Shown in pieces: positions 14,794 through 16,001 of a stretch of 16,001 nt of DNA (positions are counted from its first letter, which is position 1; each line of letters opens with the position of its first letter). This stretch comes from Desulfobulbus sp. GTDB taxonomy: Bacteria > Desulfobacterota > Desulfobulbia > Desulfobulbales > Desulfobulbaceae. The notes under the pieces were generated by a model, which saw nothing but the letters and a program-made list of their open reading frames with translations, was not told where the DNA came from and did no database searches. The stretch is from NCBI GenBank assembly GCA_030602145.1, contig JAUWAH010000007.1, positions 1 to 16,001 of the forward strand, given 5' to 3'. The translations under genes and the position numbers were made by a program.

Positions 14794-14856
14794 ATGGACG
14801 ATTGCTCTGCACTCAACCTTGATGGCAAGTGCACAAATGTGAAATGCTCGCTATAA
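14794..14856 (+). CDS. Possible 20-residue cysteine-containing small protein
   Basis: A 21-codon ORF begins at ATG 14794 with AAAAGGAG ending nine bases before it, and stops at TAA 14854-14856. The peptide has cysteines at 4, 13 and 18 in only 20 residues (starting MDDCSALN, ending VKCSL), a pattern that could bind metal or sense cysteine supply. It lies between the divergent tetR promoter and metY, upstream of a sulfur-assimilation gene. I do not recognise it. The evidence is the ribosome site, the composition and the position only, and chance is quite possible. Confidence 0.3.
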   Translation: MDDCSALNLDGKCTNVKCSL

Positions 14857-14857
14857 T
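14830..14857 (+). promoter_or_regulatory. Possible promoter for metY
   Basis: A perfect TATAAT (14852-14857) follows TGCACA (14830-14835, four of six matches to the -35 consensus) by 16 bases. The start near 14864 would give metY a leader of about 225 bases. The -10 overlaps the stop of the possible small ORF. Confidence 0.35.
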
Positions 14858-14863
14858 TGAAAG

Positions 14864-15089
14864 GCTGGCCGAAATGGTCCTGGCGGCGAGGCGAGGCCAG
14901 CGGCAGCCAGGTGAAGACGGTTGCGCAGACCAACGCATCACCGATGATGAGCTGGCCAGCCGCGATTGACTCGGGATGCGTGAGCGACCAGTTCGTGCGC
15001 CTGCGCATTGTCCGTTGTATGGCACCGGATTCTATCGCCTTTCGATAGACCGACGTTTTGTCCCCTCTTTCCTTCCCATGGAGGATCCC
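14864..15089 (+). other. Long leader region before metY with several hairpins
   Basis: This stretch holds no convincing gene. It has CCTGGC/GCCAGG (14879-14884 with 14906-14911), a 10-base palindrome GCTGGCCAGC (14951-14960) and a perfect 7-base stem TCTATCG/CGATAGA (15031-15037 with 15043-15049). The last is followed by CCGACGTTTTG shortly before the metY ribosome site. Its place suggests a cis-regulatory leader. I do not see the conserved core of SAM-I or SAH riboswitches. Confidence 0.3.
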
Positions 15090-16001
15090 ATGTCGCATTC
15101 AATACGCCGCTTCGGCTTCACCACCCGCCAACTCCACGCCGGCCAGGCCGTCGACCCTGCCACCGGCAGCCGGGCGGTGCCGCTCTACCAGACCACCTCC
15201 TATCAGTTCGAGAATGCCGAGCATGCCGCCCGGCTTTTTGCCCTCAAGGAGATGGGCAACATCTACACCCGGCTCATGAACCCGACCACCGATGTGCTCG
15301 AACAGCGGGTGGCCGACCTGGAGGGGGGGATCGGCGGTCTGGCCGCCAGCAGCGGCCATGGCGCCCAGACCCTGGCCTTCCTGACCCTCTGCGGGGCCGG
15401 CGATCATATCGTCTCGAGCAGCAGTCTTTACGGCGGCACCTACAACCAGTTGCACTACACCCTGCCGAGGCTGGGCATTGAGGTGAGTTTTGCCGATCCG
15501 GCCGATCCGGACTCTTTCCTCCGCGCCATCCGGCCCGCCACCAAGCTGATCTACGGCGAAACCCTGGGCAACCCGGGCCTGATCGTCTTCCCCTTCGACG
15601 AGGTCGGCGCCATTGCCCGGGCGCACAACCTGCCCCTGGTGATCGACAATACCCTCGCCACCCCGTACCTGTGCCGGCCGCTCGAGTGGGGGGCCAACAT
15701 CGTCAGCCACAGCACCACCAAGTTCCTCAACGGTCACGGCACCTGCATCGGCGGTGTGCTGGTGGACGGAGGCACCTTCGACTGGGCATCCGGCCGGTTC
15801 GACGCCTTCACCGAACCGGACCCCTCCTACCACGGCCTGGTCTACAGCAGCCTCGGCCCGCCTGCCTTTATCCTCAAAGCCCGGGTGCAGATGCTGCGCG
15901 ACCTTGGCATCTCAGCCTCGCCTTTCAACAGTTGGCTGACCGTCCAGGGCATTGAAACCTTAAGCCTGCGCATGCAGCGACATGTGGCCAACGCCCTGGC
16001 C
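15090..16001 (+). CDS. metY: O-acetylhomoserine sulfhydrylase (aminocarboxypropyltransferase), 3' end beyond window
   Basis: A PLP-dependent Cys/Met-metabolism enzyme that makes homocysteine (or methionine) from O-acetylhomoserine and sulfide (or methanethiol). The first 304 residues are present with no stop before the window edge. The family is about 425 residues long. Recognisable parts are FTTRQLHAGQ at the N terminus, PLYQTTSYQF (31-40), YTRLMNPT (59-66), the ASSGHGAQ loop, the PLP-contacting VIDNT, and the Schiff-base lysine K211 in SHSTTKF. This order matches MetY more closely than MetB or MetC. The start is clear: GGAGG (15080-15084) is five bases before the ATG. In a sulfide-rich organism this direct sulfhydrylation route is expected. 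The gene is divergent from the tetR-SulP unit and preceded by a long leader. Confidence 0.93.
   Translation, partial: MSHSIRRFGFTTRQLHAGQAVDPATGSRAVPLYQTTSYQFENAEHAARLFALKEMGNIYTRLMNPTTDVLEQRVADLEGGIGGLAASSGHGAQTLAFLTLCGAGDHIVSSSSLYGGTYNQLHYTLPRLGIEVSFADPADPDSFLRAIRPATKLIYGETLGNPGLIVFPFDEVGAIARAHNLPLVIDNTLATPYLCRPLEWGANIVSHSTTKFLNGHGTCIGGVLVDGGTFDWASGRFDAFTEPDPSYHGLVYSSLGPPAFILKARVQMLRDLGISASPFNSWLTVQGIETLSLRMQRHVANALA

Noticed and set aside
14775..15098. Minus-strand 107-codon frame overlapping the metY leader
   Set aside because: No recognisable domain and no good ribosome site, and it overlaps the metY ribosome site and start. It could be a relic, but there is no positive evidence.

Overview
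The window (about 60% GC by eye) looks like the chromosome of a Desulfobacterota (deltaproteobacterial) organism, most likely near Desulfobulbales. That placement is inference. It rests on the run of stand-alone and hybrid REC proteins, the cytidylate-kinase-like/REC fusion beside a SulP anion transporter, and general base use. There is no rRNA, tRNA, CRISPR array or insertion sequence in the window.

Left flank (1-5250), housekeeping. It holds a small free-standing CBM48 (glycogen-binding) protein, a convergent gamma-carbonic-anhydrase-like protein, and a two-gene minus-strand unit of an aldo/keto reductase translationally coupled (ATGA) to a ModF/PhrA-like double ABC ATPase. Divergent from that unit is a PleD-like diguanylate cyclase (REC-REC-GGDEF). 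A good minus-strand promoter for the carbonic anhydrase overlaps the last codons of the ABC gene.

Centre (5250-10350), the most interesting part. It is a tightly packed minus-strand signalling operon. In transcription order it encodes a Cache-domain histidine kinase, a single REC protein, a short DHp protein whose ATPase half is degenerate (Spo0B/ChpT-like in plan), a second single REC, and a 569-residue REC protein fused to a left-handed beta-helix (hexapeptide-repeat) region. The order matches a His-Asp-His-Asp phosphorelay ending in an unusual output domain. Parts of this block are clearly AT-richer than the flanks. A possible 32-codon leader ORF with a strong ribosome site ends four bases before the kinase start.

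Right centre (10471-14756), a second minus-strand unit. It encodes a TetR-family regulator, then a SulP anion transporter with a large coiled-coil insertion and a C-terminal STAS domain, then a hybrid of a degenerate cytidylate-kinase-like domain, a BON-like segment and a REC domain. The unit starts from a strong sigma70-type promoter (TTGACA-17-TAAAAG) with a perfect 14-base palindrome at the expected transcription start, which suggests TetR autoregulation. The kinase-like/REC hybrid resembles the REC proteins of the neighbouring operon and may connect anion transport to the phosphorelay (inference).

Right end (14757-16001). A possible three-cysteine, 20-residue small ORF and a long leader containing hairpins precede metY (O-acetylhomoserine sulfhydrylase), which runs off the window edge.
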